Positions 27,498-37,340 of a stretch of DNA of 64,000 bases are shown here, piece by piece; position 1 is the stretch's first letter; the number at the start of each line of letters is the position of its first letter. The translations under genes were made by a program, and so were the position numbers. The DNA is from CAVQRB01 sp963715055 (lineage in GTDB: Bacteria; Pseudomonadota; Alphaproteobacteria; Rhodobacterales; Rhodobacteraceae), in contig CAVQRB010000006.1 of assembly GCA_963715055.1 (NCBI GenBank), positions 248,001-312,000 of the forward strand, in the 5' to 3' direction. The notes below the pieces were generated by a model that saw only the letters and a program-made list of their open reading frames with translations, ran no database searches and was not told where the DNA came from.

Positions 27498-28805
27498 CTA
27501 GCGTTCGCGCAGGGCCTCCAGCCGGGCCTTGCGCAGCGGCTTCAGAAGATAGTCGAGCACCGTGCGTTCACCCGTGAGGATGTCTACCGAGGCGATCATG
27601 CCCGTTCGGATCTCATGGCTTTGCCCGTTGCGGGTCAGAGTATCGCTATCGGTCTGCACGATTATCGGAAAATAGGTCTCGCCGGTCGCTTCATCGCGTT
27701 CGGCATCCGCGCCGATGCGCACCACGCGGCCTTCGAGGGCGCCGTAGATCGTGAAGTCGAAGGAGGTCAGTTTCACGCTTGCGGGCAGATCGAGGCGGAT
27801 GAAGGCAATGTCCTCTGGCCTGACCCTGGCCTCCACCTCCAGCGTATCATCGGCCGGCACGATCCGCGCGACTTCCTCGCCCGGTGCAATCACGGAGCCC
27901 AGCGTGTTGACGTTGAGCGCCGATACCACGCCACCCACGGGCGCGCGCAGGCTGGTGCGCTCCAGAACGTCGGAGGCACGTTTCAATGTTTCCTCGATCA
28001 CGCTCAATTCGTTGAGGGTCTCGGAGCGTTCGGCGTTGATCTCCGCCCGGCGGTTCAGGTTCAACTCCTCGACCCGCGCCTCGGCTTCTTCGCGGGCGGC
28101 GATGGCCTGAGCGCGGCGGCTGATCACCCCGTCGCGCTCCTGCCGCTTGGCGGTGCGCTCGCGTTCGATCGGGATGATCTGCGCCCGCGGGACGACACCG
28201 GATTTGCTCCGCAACTCGATTTCTTCATCGATCAGGGTGAGGCTTTCATCGATCCGGGCAAGCGCGCTGGTCAGTTCCTCGATTTCCTGCGCACGTTGGC
28301 TGACCTGTGAGACAAGGATCGTCCGCTGGGAAAGATCCGCCGCTTGGCGGCTGTCGAAAACTGCGAGCTCGCGCAAGGCCAGCGGATGATCGGCATCCAG
28401 CTCGAGGCTCGAGAAATCAGGGGCATCGTCCTGGCGCAGCTCGGCTTCGAGCCGAAGCGCACGGGCGCGCAATGCGTTGCGCCGGGCCGTGATCTCGCCC
28501 ATGCTGGCAGCAGCGCCGATGTCGTCGATCCGGATCAGGATCTGGCCCGCGTCCACCGTGTCGCCTTCGGAGACAAGGATTTCACGCACGATCCCGCCTT
28601 CGAGGCTTTCGACGCTGCGGGCCCGCCCCGAAGGCACGACGACGCCCTGCGCGCGGGCGACCTCCTCGATCCGGGCCCAGCCGGCCCAACCGATCGCCGC
28701 CACTGAGAGCCCGACCATCACCAGCAGGAACAGGGTCAGAAGCCGTCCGCGACGCACCGCCTGGCCCGGTGTATGCGCCTCGTATTCCCAGTCGGGCGCA
28801 CTCAT
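27498..28805 (-). CDS. HlyD-family type I secretion periplasmic adaptor
   Basis: 435 residues. A single membrane segment near 25-47 (LTLFLLVMVGLSVAAIGWAGW) is followed by GVVVPSGRARSVESLEGGIVREILVSEGDTVDAGQIL, the lipoyl-like half motif of membrane fusion proteins. A long coiled coil (about 100-290) and the second half motif LRAPVGGVVSALNVNTLGSVI follow, then a beta-barrel region. The adaptor links the inner-membrane ABC exporter to the TolC-like channel. Its start overlaps the exporter stop by four bases. Its stop lies three bases from the adhesin stop on the other strand. Confidence 0.95.
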   Translation of the reverse strand: MSAPDWEYEAHTPGQAVRRGRLLTLFLLVMVGLSVAAIGWAGWARIEEVARAQGVVVPSGRARSVESLEGGIVREILVSEGDTVDAGQILIRIDDIGAAASMGEITARRNALRARALRLEAELRQDDAPDFSSLELDADHPLALRELAVFDSRQAADLSQRTILVSQVSQRAQEIEELTSALARIDESLTLIDEEIELRSKSGVVPRAQIIPIERERTAKRQERDGVISRRAQAIAAREEAEARVEELNLNRRAEINAERSETLNELSVIEETLKRASDVLERTSLRAPVGGVVSALNVNTLGSVIAPGEEVARIVPADDTLEVEARVRPEDIAFIRLDLPASVKLTSFDFTIYGALEGRVVRIGADAERDEATGETYFPIIVQTDSDTLTRNGQSHEIRTGMIASVDILTGERTVLDYLLKPLRKARLEALRER

Positions 28806-31024
28806 CTGGATTTCTCCGCCGCGGCGCGGGTCAGGCTGGCCAGAACCTCGTCCTTCGGGCCAAAGCTTTGAAGCTGGCCGCCAGCCATGACTGCCACCTC
28901 GTTCACGAGTTTCAGCAGCGCCATGCGGTGGGTCGAGATCACCAGCGTCATCGGTCGCCGCGCGAGGGCGCGTTCGACCCCGTCGATAAACAGGGCTTCG
29001 GATTGCATGTCCATCGAGGACGTGGGCTCATCGAGGATCAGGATGCGCGGTTGCGGCAGCAATGCGCGCGCGAGCGCCACCATCTGCCGCTGGCCGCCGG
29101 AGAGGTTTCGACCGCGTTCTGATATTTGCATCGCGAAGCCGTCGGGATGCGCTGCGGCGATACGGTCAACTCCAGCGTCGCGAGCCGCGCGCAGGATGTC
29201 CTCGTCCCGTGCGCCAGCCTTGCCGAAGGCGATGTTCTCGGCCAGCGTGCCCGAGAAGAGCACCGCTTCCTGGGGCACCAGTTGCACGGTGGTGCGCAGC
29301 GTTGCCGGTGCGATCTGCTGGAGGTTCAGCCCATCGAGGAGCACCAGACCTTCGCTTGGCGGCCAAAGCCCCGCCATGACCCGGATCAGCGAGGTCTTGC
29401 CGGCGCCGATGGCTCCGATGACCGCGATGCGCGATTCCGCAGGCACCGTCAGCGACACGTCCTGAAGCGCGGGCAGGGGTGCGCCATCATAGGTCAGCGA
29501 GACGTTGCGCAGCGTGACAGCGCCGTTGCGCGCGGTCGCGTTGATCGTCCGGGTGCGCGGCTCGGCATCGGACGGGCGTTGCATCAGCGCCTCGACCGAT
29601 CGCAGGGTCGAGAGCGCAAAACTTCCGCGCACGAAGAGCCCGGTCAGGGCGGCCGTCGGGGCCAGCGCACGGCCTGACAGGATCATGGCGGCGATCACTG
29701 CGCCCATGGTGATCTGGCCTTCAAGCGCCAGATAGACGCCAATGACCACGATGCCGATGGAGGAGGCCTGCGTTGCCAGCGCCGTGAGCGTCGTCGCGAG
29801 CGTGGCGAGGTTGCGGCTTTGAGCCTGCGCCAGCGCCGCCGCCCGGCTCTGACCTTCCCAGCGTGCCTGCATCCGGCCTTGACCGGCGATGGCCTTCAGG
29901 GTCTCGATCTCGCCGACGGCCTCGGCGGCCACCGAGGTCTTGGCGCCGCCCGTGGCGCGGTTTTTCTCCGACGCTCCGCGCAGGGGCCGCAGGATCACGA
30001 GCCCGAGGATCAGAACGAAGATCAAGGCCGTCAGCGGTGGCCAGGCCAGCGGCCCTCCGATGTAGCCGATGAGAGCAATGAAGAGCACGGCAAAGGCCAG
30101 ATCGATCAGGTGCGAGAGGGTCTGCGAGGAGAAGAAATCCGCCACCTGCTCGTAGTCCTTGAGCGTGTTCATCAATGAGCCGGAGGGCGGCAGGGCGCTG
30201 TCGAGACGCAAGTTTGCCACATGGCGGAACACGCTGGCCGAGATGCCGCGGTCGACCTTGCGCCCGACCCGATCGATGATGCTCGCCCTGAGCAGTTTGA
30301 GAAGCGCATCGAAGACGAGCGCGAGACCCACGCCGGCGACCAGCGACCAAAGCGTGATCAGCGCGGCATTCGGAAACACCCGGTCATAGACATTCATGGT
30401 AAAGAGCGGGACCGCGAGTGCCAGCAGGTTGATCAGTACCGAGGCGAGGATCACTTGCGCATACTCGGGCCAGTGCTGGCGCAAGGCGCCCCAGAGCCAG
30501 TGCCTGCCGCCTGAAACCTGCGCCTGCTGCGCCTCACTTTCGAGCTGTGCTTGCAGAAACAGCGCATGGCCGTCGTAAGCCTCTTGCAGGGCTGCGCGGG
30601 TGATCCGTACCGGATCGGAGGACTGCGCCGGGCGCAGGATCTGGAGTGTGTCATCCGCATTCTGGCCCAGGAGCACACAGGCATCCCGTGCCTTGAGCAG
30701 CAGAACCGCCGGCAGCATGTCGGGCGAGATGTCCTCCAGACTGCGACGGGAGAGGCGCGCGAGCAGGCCCTGCGCTTCCGCCGCGGTGACAGCAAGGGCA
30801 GGTGTCAGACGGCCGTCCGGCGGCAGGCCCAGACCATCCGTCAAGACCTCGACCGCCACATCGCGGCCCGAGAGGCGCATGGCTTCGGCAAGGCTGGCGG
30901 CCAAAGGGTCGCGTGGCGCTGCACCGAGGTTCCACTCCAGGGTTCGGTGGCGCGAGGTTTTCACCGACAGGGGTGCCACCGGCTCGCTTGCCGTGGCTGT
31001 TGCGTCAGGCTTCGGCTGCTGCAA
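28802..31024 (-). CDS. Type I secretion ABC exporter (LapB/HlyB-like)
   Basis: 740 residues. The N-terminal 170 residues align with the C39-like position of HlyB/LapB, but no catalytic Cys/His pair of a C39 peptidase is apparent, as expected for exporters of RTX-type substrates. Six transmembrane segments span about 185-470. The nucleotide-binding domain has GAIGAGKTSLI (Walker A), LVPQEAVLFSGTLAENI (Q-loop region), NLSGGQRQ (signature), RILILDEPTSSMD (Walker B) and VISTHRMA (H-loop). It lies 24 bases downstream of the TolC-like gene and overlaps the HlyD-like gene by four bases. The adjacent giant adhesin is the presumed cargo. Confidence 0.95.
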   Translation of the reverse strand: MQQPKPDATATASEPVAPLSVKTSRHRTLEWNLGAAPRDPLAASLAEAMRLSGRDVAVEVLTDGLGLPPDGRLTPALAVTAAEAQGLLARLSRRSLEDISPDMLPAVLLLKARDACVLLGQNADDTLQILRPAQSSDPVRITRAALQEAYDGHALFLQAQLESEAQQAQVSGGRHWLWGALRQHWPEYAQVILASVLINLLALAVPLFTMNVYDRVFPNAALITLWSLVAGVGLALVFDALLKLLRASIIDRVGRKVDRGISASVFRHVANLRLDSALPPSGSLMNTLKDYEQVADFFSSQTLSHLIDLAFAVLFIALIGYIGGPLAWPPLTALIFVLILGLVILRPLRGASEKNRATGGAKTSVAAEAVGEIETLKAIAGQGRMQARWEGQSRAAALAQAQSRNLATLATTLTALATQASSIGIVVIGVYLALEGQITMGAVIAAMILSGRALAPTAALTGLFVRGSFALSTLRSVEALMQRPSDAEPRTRTINATARNGAVTLRNVSLTYDGAPLPALQDVSLTVPAESRIAVIGAIGAGKTSLIRVMAGLWPPSEGLVLLDGLNLQQIAPATLRTTVQLVPQEAVLFSGTLAENIAFGKAGARDEDILRAARDAGVDRIAAAHPDGFAMQISERGRNLSGGQRQMVALARALLPQPRILILDEPTSSMDMQSEALFIDGVERALARRPMTLVISTHRMALLKLVNEVAVMAGGQLQSFGPKDEVLASLTRAAAEKSR

Positions 31025-31048
31025 GGGCGCTGGCCTCCGGCGTTACGG

Positions 31049-32479
31049 TCATTCGGTGGCCTGGCCGCGCCGCCAATCGCGGAAACTGCGCGCGTCGTCG
31101 CGGGGCCTGTCGCCGGACACCTCAAGTCCCGGGGCGCCCTGTGCGCCGGCGGCATAGGCGGTGCTGTCCTCGGGGGGAGTAATACCCAGCGTCGGCAACA
31201 GGATCCCTGCCGCCGCGAGGATCCGGTATTTCACGAAAACCTCAAGCGCCTGCGAGTTCAGCAGGTTGGCTTCCGCCTGAAAGAGCGCGTTCTGGGTGTT
31301 CAGCACATCGAGAAGCGAGCGTGATCCCACCTCGAATTCCTGCTCGTAGGAGGCCAAAAGGTCGCGCGACAATTGCGCCTGACGGGCAAGAATGCCGCTG
31401 CGCCGCTGGGTTGTCTCGAGATTGCTCCAGGATTGGCGCACCTCGCGCTCCACAAGGCGGGTTTGCGACAACAGGCGCGCGCGTTGTTCGCCGACCCGGC
31501 GGATCTGCTCCTCGCGTTCGCCACGTTTGCGATCCCCCTGAAATTCATAGCGCAGAACCAGCCCGATAGAGGCATCGCGCACATCGCCCTCGAAGCCGCG
31601 CATGTCCTCGCCGTACCGCCCGACCGCCTCAAGATCGAGGGTCGGGAAACGGTTCGATTGCGCCTGTCGCGACAGGGCTTCGGCAGCGCCGACATCGGAT
31701 TGGAAAAAGAGGATCGTCGGATTGCGGCGCCAGGCGGTCGCAAGCGTCTGCTCCAGCGTGGCGGGCAGTTTGCCGGCGACCGAAGGCACGCGCGAGAGAT
31801 TTTCGGGATTGACGCCGACGGTCTCCAGAAACAGCGTCTGCGCGTCCAGTTCGGTCAATTCGAACTGCACCAGTGTGTCTTCGGCAAGAAACAACCGCTC
31901 CTCGGCCTGCTGCAAGTCCGCGATGCCCAGCACACCGCTGTCGAAGGCGCTCTCGATCCGGCTCAGGACGTCCCGGTGATAGGCAAGATTCTCCCGCGCC
32001 TTCGCGGTCAGATCCCGCGTGCGCAGCACTTCGCTGTAAACCCGGATGGCCTCCAGCGAGAGAAACTCGGAGCGTTCCAGAACCCGGAAGGCGGCGGCAT
32101 CGATGCGGTAGGCCTGCCGTTCGATCTCCGATCGCCTCGATTTGCCGTCATAGAGGTTCTGCGTGACCCGCGCGGAAAGCTCATAGCCAAAGATGCTCCC
32201 GTCTGCGGCGGGCAAGTCGGAGGTACGGGTGCCATCGTTGACACTGCCTTCACTGCGGCCTTCAAGTTCCACGCGGGGCGCAAGAAAACTGCGCGCCTGG
32301 TCAAGTTCGAACTCGATGGCCTGCTTGTTGGCCTCGGCGGCCTTGATCTCGGGGTTGGTTTCGAGAACGAAGAGGATCGCATCTTCCAGCGAAAGTGCCT
32401 TTGCCTGCTGCGCAAAGGCTGCAACCGACAGCATTGAACTCAAAACGAGGCCACCAAAAAACAATGCCCGTTGCGTCAT
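31049..32479 (-). CDS. TolC-family outer membrane channel of the type I secretion system
   Basis: 476 residues from ATG 32479, preceded by GGGAGGAAG at about eight bases; an upstream in-frame start (32530) is poorer. A signal peptide (LFFGGLVLSSMLSVAAFAQ) is followed by two OEP-type halves of long helices (ALSLEDAILFVLETNPEIKA; RNPTILFFQSDVGAAEAL; SYEQEFEVGSRSLLDVLNTQ). It is the first gene of a TolC-ABC-HlyD operon and lies divergent from the OmpA-like gene. Confidence 0.93.
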   Translation of the reverse strand: MTQRALFFGGLVLSSMLSVAAFAQQAKALSLEDAILFVLETNPEIKAAEANKQAIEFELDQARSFLAPRVELEGRSEGSVNDGTRTSDLPAADGSIFGYELSARVTQNLYDGKSRRSEIERQAYRIDAAAFRVLERSEFLSLEAIRVYSEVLRTRDLTAKARENLAYHRDVLSRIESAFDSGVLGIADLQQAEERLFLAEDTLVQFELTELDAQTLFLETVGVNPENLSRVPSVAGKLPATLEQTLATAWRRNPTILFFQSDVGAAEALSRQAQSNRFPTLDLEAVGRYGEDMRGFEGDVRDASIGLVLRYEFQGDRKRGEREEQIRRVGEQRARLLSQTRLVEREVRQSWSNLETTQRRSGILARQAQLSRDLLASYEQEFEVGSRSLLDVLNTQNALFQAEANLLNSQALEVFVKYRILAAAGILLPTLGITPPEDSTAYAAGAQGAPGLEVSGDRPRDDARSFRDWRRGQATE

Positions 32480-32639
32480 GGTCTTCTTCCTCCCGCGCCT
32501 TTCGAAGCGCCTGTTGTTTCCGGATACCATTATTCAGGTTATTTTTGCGTGAAGCAGGAAAGTCGCCGACGGTATAGCCTTGTCTCGTACTCCCTGCCAG
32601 TGCAATACTGGCGCGATCCGTCATCATAGGTAATCACGC

Positions 32640-33308
32640 GTGTTTTATCGTTTCATGGTCCTCTTGTTGTGTCTTTTGCCGATGGCCGCGGTCGGCCAGT
32701 CCGTTGGCACGGTGAATTTCGATTTCGACTCCGACCGTCTCGACCAGTCAGCGCTGGAGGAGATCGCGCGGATCGCCGACAATCTCAAGCAGACCCAAAG
32801 CTACAAGCCCACCGTGGTCGTTGGTTTCACGGACGCGGTCGGCTCCAGCGGGTACAACGATGGTCTCGGTTTGCGCCGTGCCCGGCAGGTCGCGGCAGCT
32901 CTTGAGGCGCAGGGCGTTCCGGTCAACCGGATCGGAACCATCGCCAGCCGTGGCGAGCGCGAATTGCTGGTCAGCGTTCTTGGACCGGAGCGGCAGAACA
33001 GGCGTGTCACGGTCAGCCTCGGCGAGATCATGAAGGCCTGCCGGTCCTACCGTGAAGTTCCGATCACACAGGCCTCTATCGGCCAGTCGCTTCAGTCCGA
33101 CCTGCAACAAAGGTTGTCCGAAGCGGTTGCGGGCTATGATCGGCTTGGAAACGCCGGAACCAATACTGCGGCCTTGCAGATGGCCGGTGCGGCGCGCGAG
33201 GATTGCGGTATCGCCACCGGCTATGATGGGGACTCGCTGCGCAAGGTGGAATACGCGCAGAAATGCCTGTGCAGTTCCGCGCGGTACCGTACTGCGGTTG
33301 GAGGCTGA
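32640..33308 (+). CDS. OmpA/MotB-domain secreted protein
   Basis: 222 residues from GTG 32640; ATG 32655 is an alternative that keeps the whole leader. A signal peptide (MVLLLCLLPMAAVGQ) leads directly into an OmpA-like peptidoglycan-binding domain at about 22-128 (VNFDFDSDRLDQSALEEIA, VVVGFTDAVGSSGYNDGLGLRRARQVAAAL, ERQNRRVTV). The C-terminal 90 residues hold four cysteines (KACRSY, EDCGIA, KCLCSS) and match nothing I know. There is no beta-barrel or lipobox, so the protein is probably a soluble periplasmic peptidoglycan binder. It faces away from the secretion operon and could help anchor it; that is inference. Confidence 0.85.
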   Translation: MFYRFMVLLLCLLPMAAVGQSVGTVNFDFDSDRLDQSALEEIARIADNLKQTQSYKPTVVVGFTDAVGSSGYNDGLGLRRARQVAAALEAQGVPVNRIGTIASRGERELLVSVLGPERQNRRVTVSLGEIMKACRSYREVPITQASIGQSLQSDLQQRLSEAVAGYDRLGNAGTNTAALQMAGAAREDCGIATGYDGDSLRKVEYAQKCLCSSARYRTAVGG

Positions 33309-33501
33309 CGGGGCTGCAGCCGCTTTCTTGTGCGCTGATCTGTTGGCAGACCACCTCCTATGTACCCGGGACGTCTGGGCCTGCGAAAACGCGTGGGCGC
33401 CAATAGCCACCCTTGCGATTGACTGATGTTTTGGCCTGACAGAGGCGTCACGAATTGCTAGTCTTGACCAATTGGGCAAAGAATTTCAATCAGGTGGCTT
33501 T

Positions 33502-34251
33502 ATGGATTCGAGAATTTTTATATTTTCCGGTATGTTATGCGTGACTCTTCATGCGCTTCCGCCGGTCGTTCGCGCGGACGTCTCTGCCGAGGTTGAAATG
33601 GGCAACCGCCTCGCTGCGGTGCTGCGCGCTGGGCGCAGCGTGATTTCGAACAGTCAGGACCTGATCAATGACCCGTCGACGCAGGACAAGGGTCTGTCCG
33701 GGCAGGCGGTTCAGGAGCAGGTCCTGCAAGCCTATCTCGAGGCGAACGGCGAACCGCCCCTGACGGCGGATCTGTCGGACAAGGAGCGTCGGATGACCGA
33801 GACGCAACTCGCCGCAATGGTCGAGGTGATTGACGAGAACCAGACGATCATCAACGCGGAAGGCATTGAGTTCAAAGGTTTCATACCTGCGATTTTCGCC
33901 CGTCTGGTGAACGAGAAATTCGCCGAGGAAATGAGTAGCGAAGCGCGGGTCAAGGTGACGGCACCCAAGGACCTTGTGCGCAACCGCATGGCGCGGCCCG
34001 ACGGCTGGGAAAACCAGGTGATCGAGGAGAAGTTCCGCAAGGGCGACTGGCCGATCGGAGAGGCGTTCTACGAGCAGACCACAGTCGACGGGAAACCGGC
34101 CTTCCGGATGCTGATCCCGGAGTATTATTCCGACTCCTGTCTCGCCTGCCACGGCTCGCCAGCCGGCGAGACGGACGTCACCGGGTTTCCCAAGGAGGGC
34201 GGGTCGCTGGGCGACCTCGCGGGCGCGATCAGTATCACGCTCTTCGAATGA
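33502..34251 (+). CDS. Periplasmic c-type heme protein (DUF3365 family)
   Basis: 249 residues from ATG 33502, with AGGTGG just upstream; an earlier in-frame start (33472) is less likely. A signal peptide (IFIFSGMLCVTLHALPPVVRA) is followed by a DUF3365/Tll0287-like sensor domain that ends SCLACHGSP, a CxxCH heme-attachment site (Cys213, Cys216, His217). The family is known as heme proteins fused to, or encoded beside, signalling proteins and proposed as redox or gas sensors. The stop overlaps the start of a hybrid histidine kinase (ATGA), so it is most likely that kinase's sensory partner. Confidence 0.88.
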   Translation: MDSRIFIFSGMLCVTLHALPPVVRADVSAEVEMGNRLAAVLRAGRSVISNSQDLINDPSTQDKGLSGQAVQEQVLQAYLEANGEPPLTADLSDKERRMTETQLAAMVEVIDENQTIINAEGIEFKGFIPAIFARLVNEKFAEEMSSEARVKVTAPKDLVRNRMARPDGWENQVIEEKFRKGDWPIGEAFYEQTTVDGKPAFRMLIPEYYSDSCLACHGSPAGETDVTGFPKEGGSLGDLAGAISITLFE

Positions 34252-36950
34252 CCGGCGGGTCCCGCCCGGACGATCCAACAGGTTGGTTCGCGCAGAACCG
34301 AATTCCGGTCCGGATCGGGTCGCTCTCGGCAGCGCTCCTTGCGGCTTTGGTGATCAGCACGGTGGTCATGGCTTATGACCTGACGCGGAACCAGGACCGG
34401 ATCCGGGGCGCGAACGAAGGGTTTCACCGGCTCGAGGTCGCGGCCATGGCGGATCGGCAGTTCGGCGAGATGCGCTATTGGCTCACGGATCTGGCGGTCA
34501 GCCTGCTTACCCTCTCCGAACGCCGGGCGAATGAGGCGCGCGCTGATCTCGACATCAGCCTCGCGACACTCGCGGAATTCGCCCCCGAAGCCGCCACGAG
34601 CATCCGGTCGCAGGCCGAGGCCTATTACGACCGCGCCCTGATGGCGGCGGATGCCTATACGGAAGGCAACCGCGTACTCGGCAACACCTTGCTGGCCCAG
34701 GCGAGACAAGCCAGTGACGCGGTGGATGCGACGCTGAGCGGCCTTGTTTCAGACCTGTCGGCGAAGGCGGATGCCAGCAGCAAGGAAGCGACAGCCGCGG
34801 CGCGGGCGGCGCTCAACCGGGCGATCATCGCCTGCATCGTGATCGTGCTCGCGGGCGCCTATCTCACCTGGCGCGCCCTGCGGTCGATCCTGTCGCCGAT
34901 GAACGCGGTGAGTGCTGCGATCTCCGGCCTGATCCGGGGCGAGCGTGACGTGGTTCTGCCGCCCGAGGGCCGCGATGAGTTCGGCCGCATGTCGCAGGCC
35001 CTGCGCGCGCTCCGTGACAGCCAGGAAAAGCGCATGGCGCTTGAAGCGGAAGCGCAGGCGCAGCGCAGCACGATCCTCACCGCAATCGAGACAATTCCGG
35101 ATGGCTTTGCGCTCTTCGACGCCGAGGATCGGTTGGTGCTGGTCAATGAGCGTTACCGCAAGCTCTTCTCGCATGTCGCAGACATCCTGGAGCCGGGAAC
35201 GCGTTTCGAAGACATTCTGCGCCTTCAGGTCGAGCGCGGCTCGGTGGATACCTTCGACCTTCCCGGTGCGACCTGGATCGAGGAGAAGATCGCGCAGCAC
35301 CGCACGCAGGATGGCAGCCGTCACGAGAACAAGATCGGCGAGGCCTGGGTACAGGTGACCAAGCGCAAGACCCCGGACCGGGGCACCGTCGCCGTTTACA
35401 GCGACATCTCGGACATGAAGCAGAAACAGGCAGAGCTGGAGGAGGCGCGCCAGCAGGCGGTCTCGGCCAGTTCCGCCAAGAGCCAGTTCCTGGCCTCCAT
35501 GAGCCACGAGTTGCGCACACCGCTCAATGCCATCATCGGCTACAGCGAAATGCTGAGCGAGGACGCGATGGACATGGGCTTCGATACGGCGATCGCGGAT
35601 CTGGAGAAGATCATGGCCTCGGGCCGTCACCTGCTGTCGCTGATCAACGACGTTCTGGACCTCTCCAAGATCGAAGCCGGAAAGATGGAGATTTTCGTCG
35701 AAAGTTTCGCGCTGCAGCCCTTGCTGGACGAGGTTGTCTCGACGGTCTCGCCGCTTGTAAGCAAGAACGGGAACCAGTTGATCCTGACCCTCGACGCAGA
35801 GGATGACGTGATCGAGACCGACAAGACCAAGCTGCGCCAGAACCTCTTCAACCTGCTGTCCAATGCTTCCAAGTTCACCGAGAACGGCAGGATCGAACTG
35901 ACGGTCACGCGCCTCTCCGATGTGGGTGGGGACCGGTTCCGCTTCTCGGTCCGCGACGAAGGCATCGGGATGTCGCCCGAACAATCGGCCAAGCTCTTTC
36001 AAGCCTTTGTTCAGGCTGACCAGTCTACGACCCGCAATTTCGGGGGCACCGGCCTCGGCCTCGCCATTGCACAGCAGTTCACCCGGATGATGGGCGGGCA
36101 GATCACCGTCGAAAGCGAGGAGGGCAAGGGCTCGACCTTTGCCTTCGAGATCCCTGCGCAATTCGCCGATGCCACGGTGCCCGAGGGGGCCCAGCCAGCG
36201 CAGGTCAAGCCGAGGCTGGGTCGCGTCCTTATTGTCGACGACGAGGAGGAAGCCCGGTCCGCGGCCGCCCAAATCGTGCGCGCCGAGGGCTACGAGGTGA
36301 TGATCGCGGGCACGGCGGAGATGGGGCTCGAGATGGCGCGCGCGGAGACGCCCGATGCGATCATTCTGGATGTCATCATGCCGGAGCGGGACGGCTGGTC
36401 GATGCTCAAGGAGATCAAGGCCGATCCGGAGCTTTGCGAGATTCCGGTCATTCTGGCGACCATCGTGGCGGACCGCGAGATGGGGCTGGCCTTCGGGGCG
36501 GTCGAACATCTCACCAAGCCGGTGGATCCCGTGAGGCTCCACTCGACCCTTGAGGCAATTGCCGCGGGCCGCGACAAGGAAGTTCTGATCGTCGACGACG
36601 ACGCGGCGACGCGGACGCTCTTCCGCCGCCTCCTGACCCGCGAAGGCTGGCACGTGCGCGAGGCGGCAGATGGCAAACGTGCGCTGGCGCAGCTTGAAAG
36701 CCACCGCCCCACGTTGATGGTGCTCGATATCATGATGCCCAATGTGGACGGCTTCGACGTGCTGAAATCGGTGCGGGCGCATGAAGGGTTGCGCGATCTG
36801 CCGGTGATCGTGGTAACGTCGAAGGATCTGACGCGCGACGAGATGGACTGGCTGAAGTCGCACGCGGGAGAGGTCATCCTGAAGGGAGAGACCGGGCGCA
36901 GCGACCTGCTTGCTGCCCTGAAACGGCACGTTCCCGAAGCCCCACGCTAG
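34248..36950 (+). CDS. Hybrid sensor histidine kinase (HAMP-PAS-HisKA-HATPase-REC-REC)
   Basis: 900 residues. Transmembrane segments at about 24-46 and 186-208 enclose a helical periplasmic domain. HAMP (about 205-260) and PAS (about 270-390, SILTAIETIPDGFALFDAEDRLVLVN) precede the kinase core: SHELRTPLNAIIGYSEML with His420, then LRQNLFNLLSNASKF (N box), DEGIGMS and GGTGLGLAI (G boxes). Two receiver domains follow, at about 657-770 (IVDDEEEA, AIILDVIMPERDGW) and 779-895 (IVDDDAATRT, VLDIMMPNVDGFDV). It overlaps the heme protein gene by four bases and is followed 15 bases on by a stand-alone receiver. Confidence 0.95.
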   Translation: MTGGSRPDDPTGWFAQNRIPVRIGSLSAALLAALVISTVVMAYDLTRNQDRIRGANEGFHRLEVAAMADRQFGEMRYWLTDLAVSLLTLSERRANEARADLDISLATLAEFAPEAATSIRSQAEAYYDRALMAADAYTEGNRVLGNTLLAQARQASDAVDATLSGLVSDLSAKADASSKEATAAARAALNRAIIACIVIVLAGAYLTWRALRSILSPMNAVSAAISGLIRGERDVVLPPEGRDEFGRMSQALRALRDSQEKRMALEAEAQAQRSTILTAIETIPDGFALFDAEDRLVLVNERYRKLFSHVADILEPGTRFEDILRLQVERGSVDTFDLPGATWIEEKIAQHRTQDGSRHENKIGEAWVQVTKRKTPDRGTVAVYSDISDMKQKQAELEEARQQAVSASSAKSQFLASMSHELRTPLNAIIGYSEMLSEDAMDMGFDTAIADLEKIMASGRHLLSLINDVLDLSKIEAGKMEIFVESFALQPLLDEVVSTVSPLVSKNGNQLILTLDAEDDVIETDKTKLRQNLFNLLSNASKFTENGRIELTVTRLSDVGGDRFRFSVRDEGIGMSPEQSAKLFQAFVQADQSTTRNFGGTGLGLAIAQQFTRMMGGQITVESEEGKGSTFAFEIPAQFADATVPEGAQPAQVKPRLGRVLIVDDEEEARSAAAQIVRAEGYEVMIAGTAEMGLEMARAETPDAIILDVIMPERDGWSMLKEIKADPELCEIPVILATIVADREMGLAFGAVEHLTKPVDPVRLHSTLEAIAAGRDKEVLIVDDDAATRTLFRRLLTREGWHVREAADGKRALAQLESHRPTLMVLDIMMPNVDGFDVLKSVRAHEGLRDLPVIVVTSKDLTRDEMDWLKSHAGEVILKGETGRSDLLAALKRHVPEAPR

Positions 36951-36965
36951 CGAAAGACGGATCAG

Positions 36966-37340
36966 ATGGCCAAGATACTCATCGTGGAAGACAATGACAT
37001 GAACCTCGACATGCTGTCGCGGCGTCTGGCGCGGAAGGGATATGAGATCGTCGTCGCGCGCGACGGTCAGGCCGGTGTGGACCAGGCCTTGGCGGAATTG
37101 CCCGATCTGATCCTGATGGACATGAGCCTTCCGGTCATGGATGGCTGGCAGGCCACGCGGCGGATCAAAGAACGCGCCGAAACCGCCGCGATTCCCGTTG
37201 TGGCGCTGACCGCACATGCCATGGCGAGCGACCGCGAAAAGGCGATGGACGCCGGGTGCGACGACTTCTACACCAAGCCGATCGAACTGCCGGGCCTGCT
37301 CGACATCATGACGAGGTTGCTCAGCGGTCGTGAGACATGA
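36966..37340 (+). CDS. Single-domain response regulator (DivK/CheY-like)
   Basis: 124 residues forming one receiver domain: ILIVEDNDMNLDML (acidic pocket), LILMDMSLPVMDGW (phosphoacceptor Asp), ALTAHAMAS (switch Thr), and KPIE (conserved Lys). There is no output domain, so it probably shuttles phosphate between the hybrid kinase upstream and the DHp-containing cyclase downstream. The start follows the kinase stop by 15 bases, and its stop overlaps the cyclase start (ATGA). Confidence 0.94.
   Translation: MAKILIVEDNDMNLDMLSRRLARKGYEIVVARDGQAGVDQALAELPDLILMDMSLPVMDGWQATRRIKERAETAAIPVVALTAHAMASDREKAMDAGCDDFYTKPIELPGLLDIMTRLLSGRET

Noticed and set aside
33309..33501. Possible small gene between the OmpA-like and heme protein genes
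   Set aside because: Short frames here lack starts with ribosome-binding sites and resemble nothing.
34749..37217. 822-codon open frame opposite the histidine kinase
   Set aside because: Antisense shadow spanning two genuine genes; no recognisable protein features.
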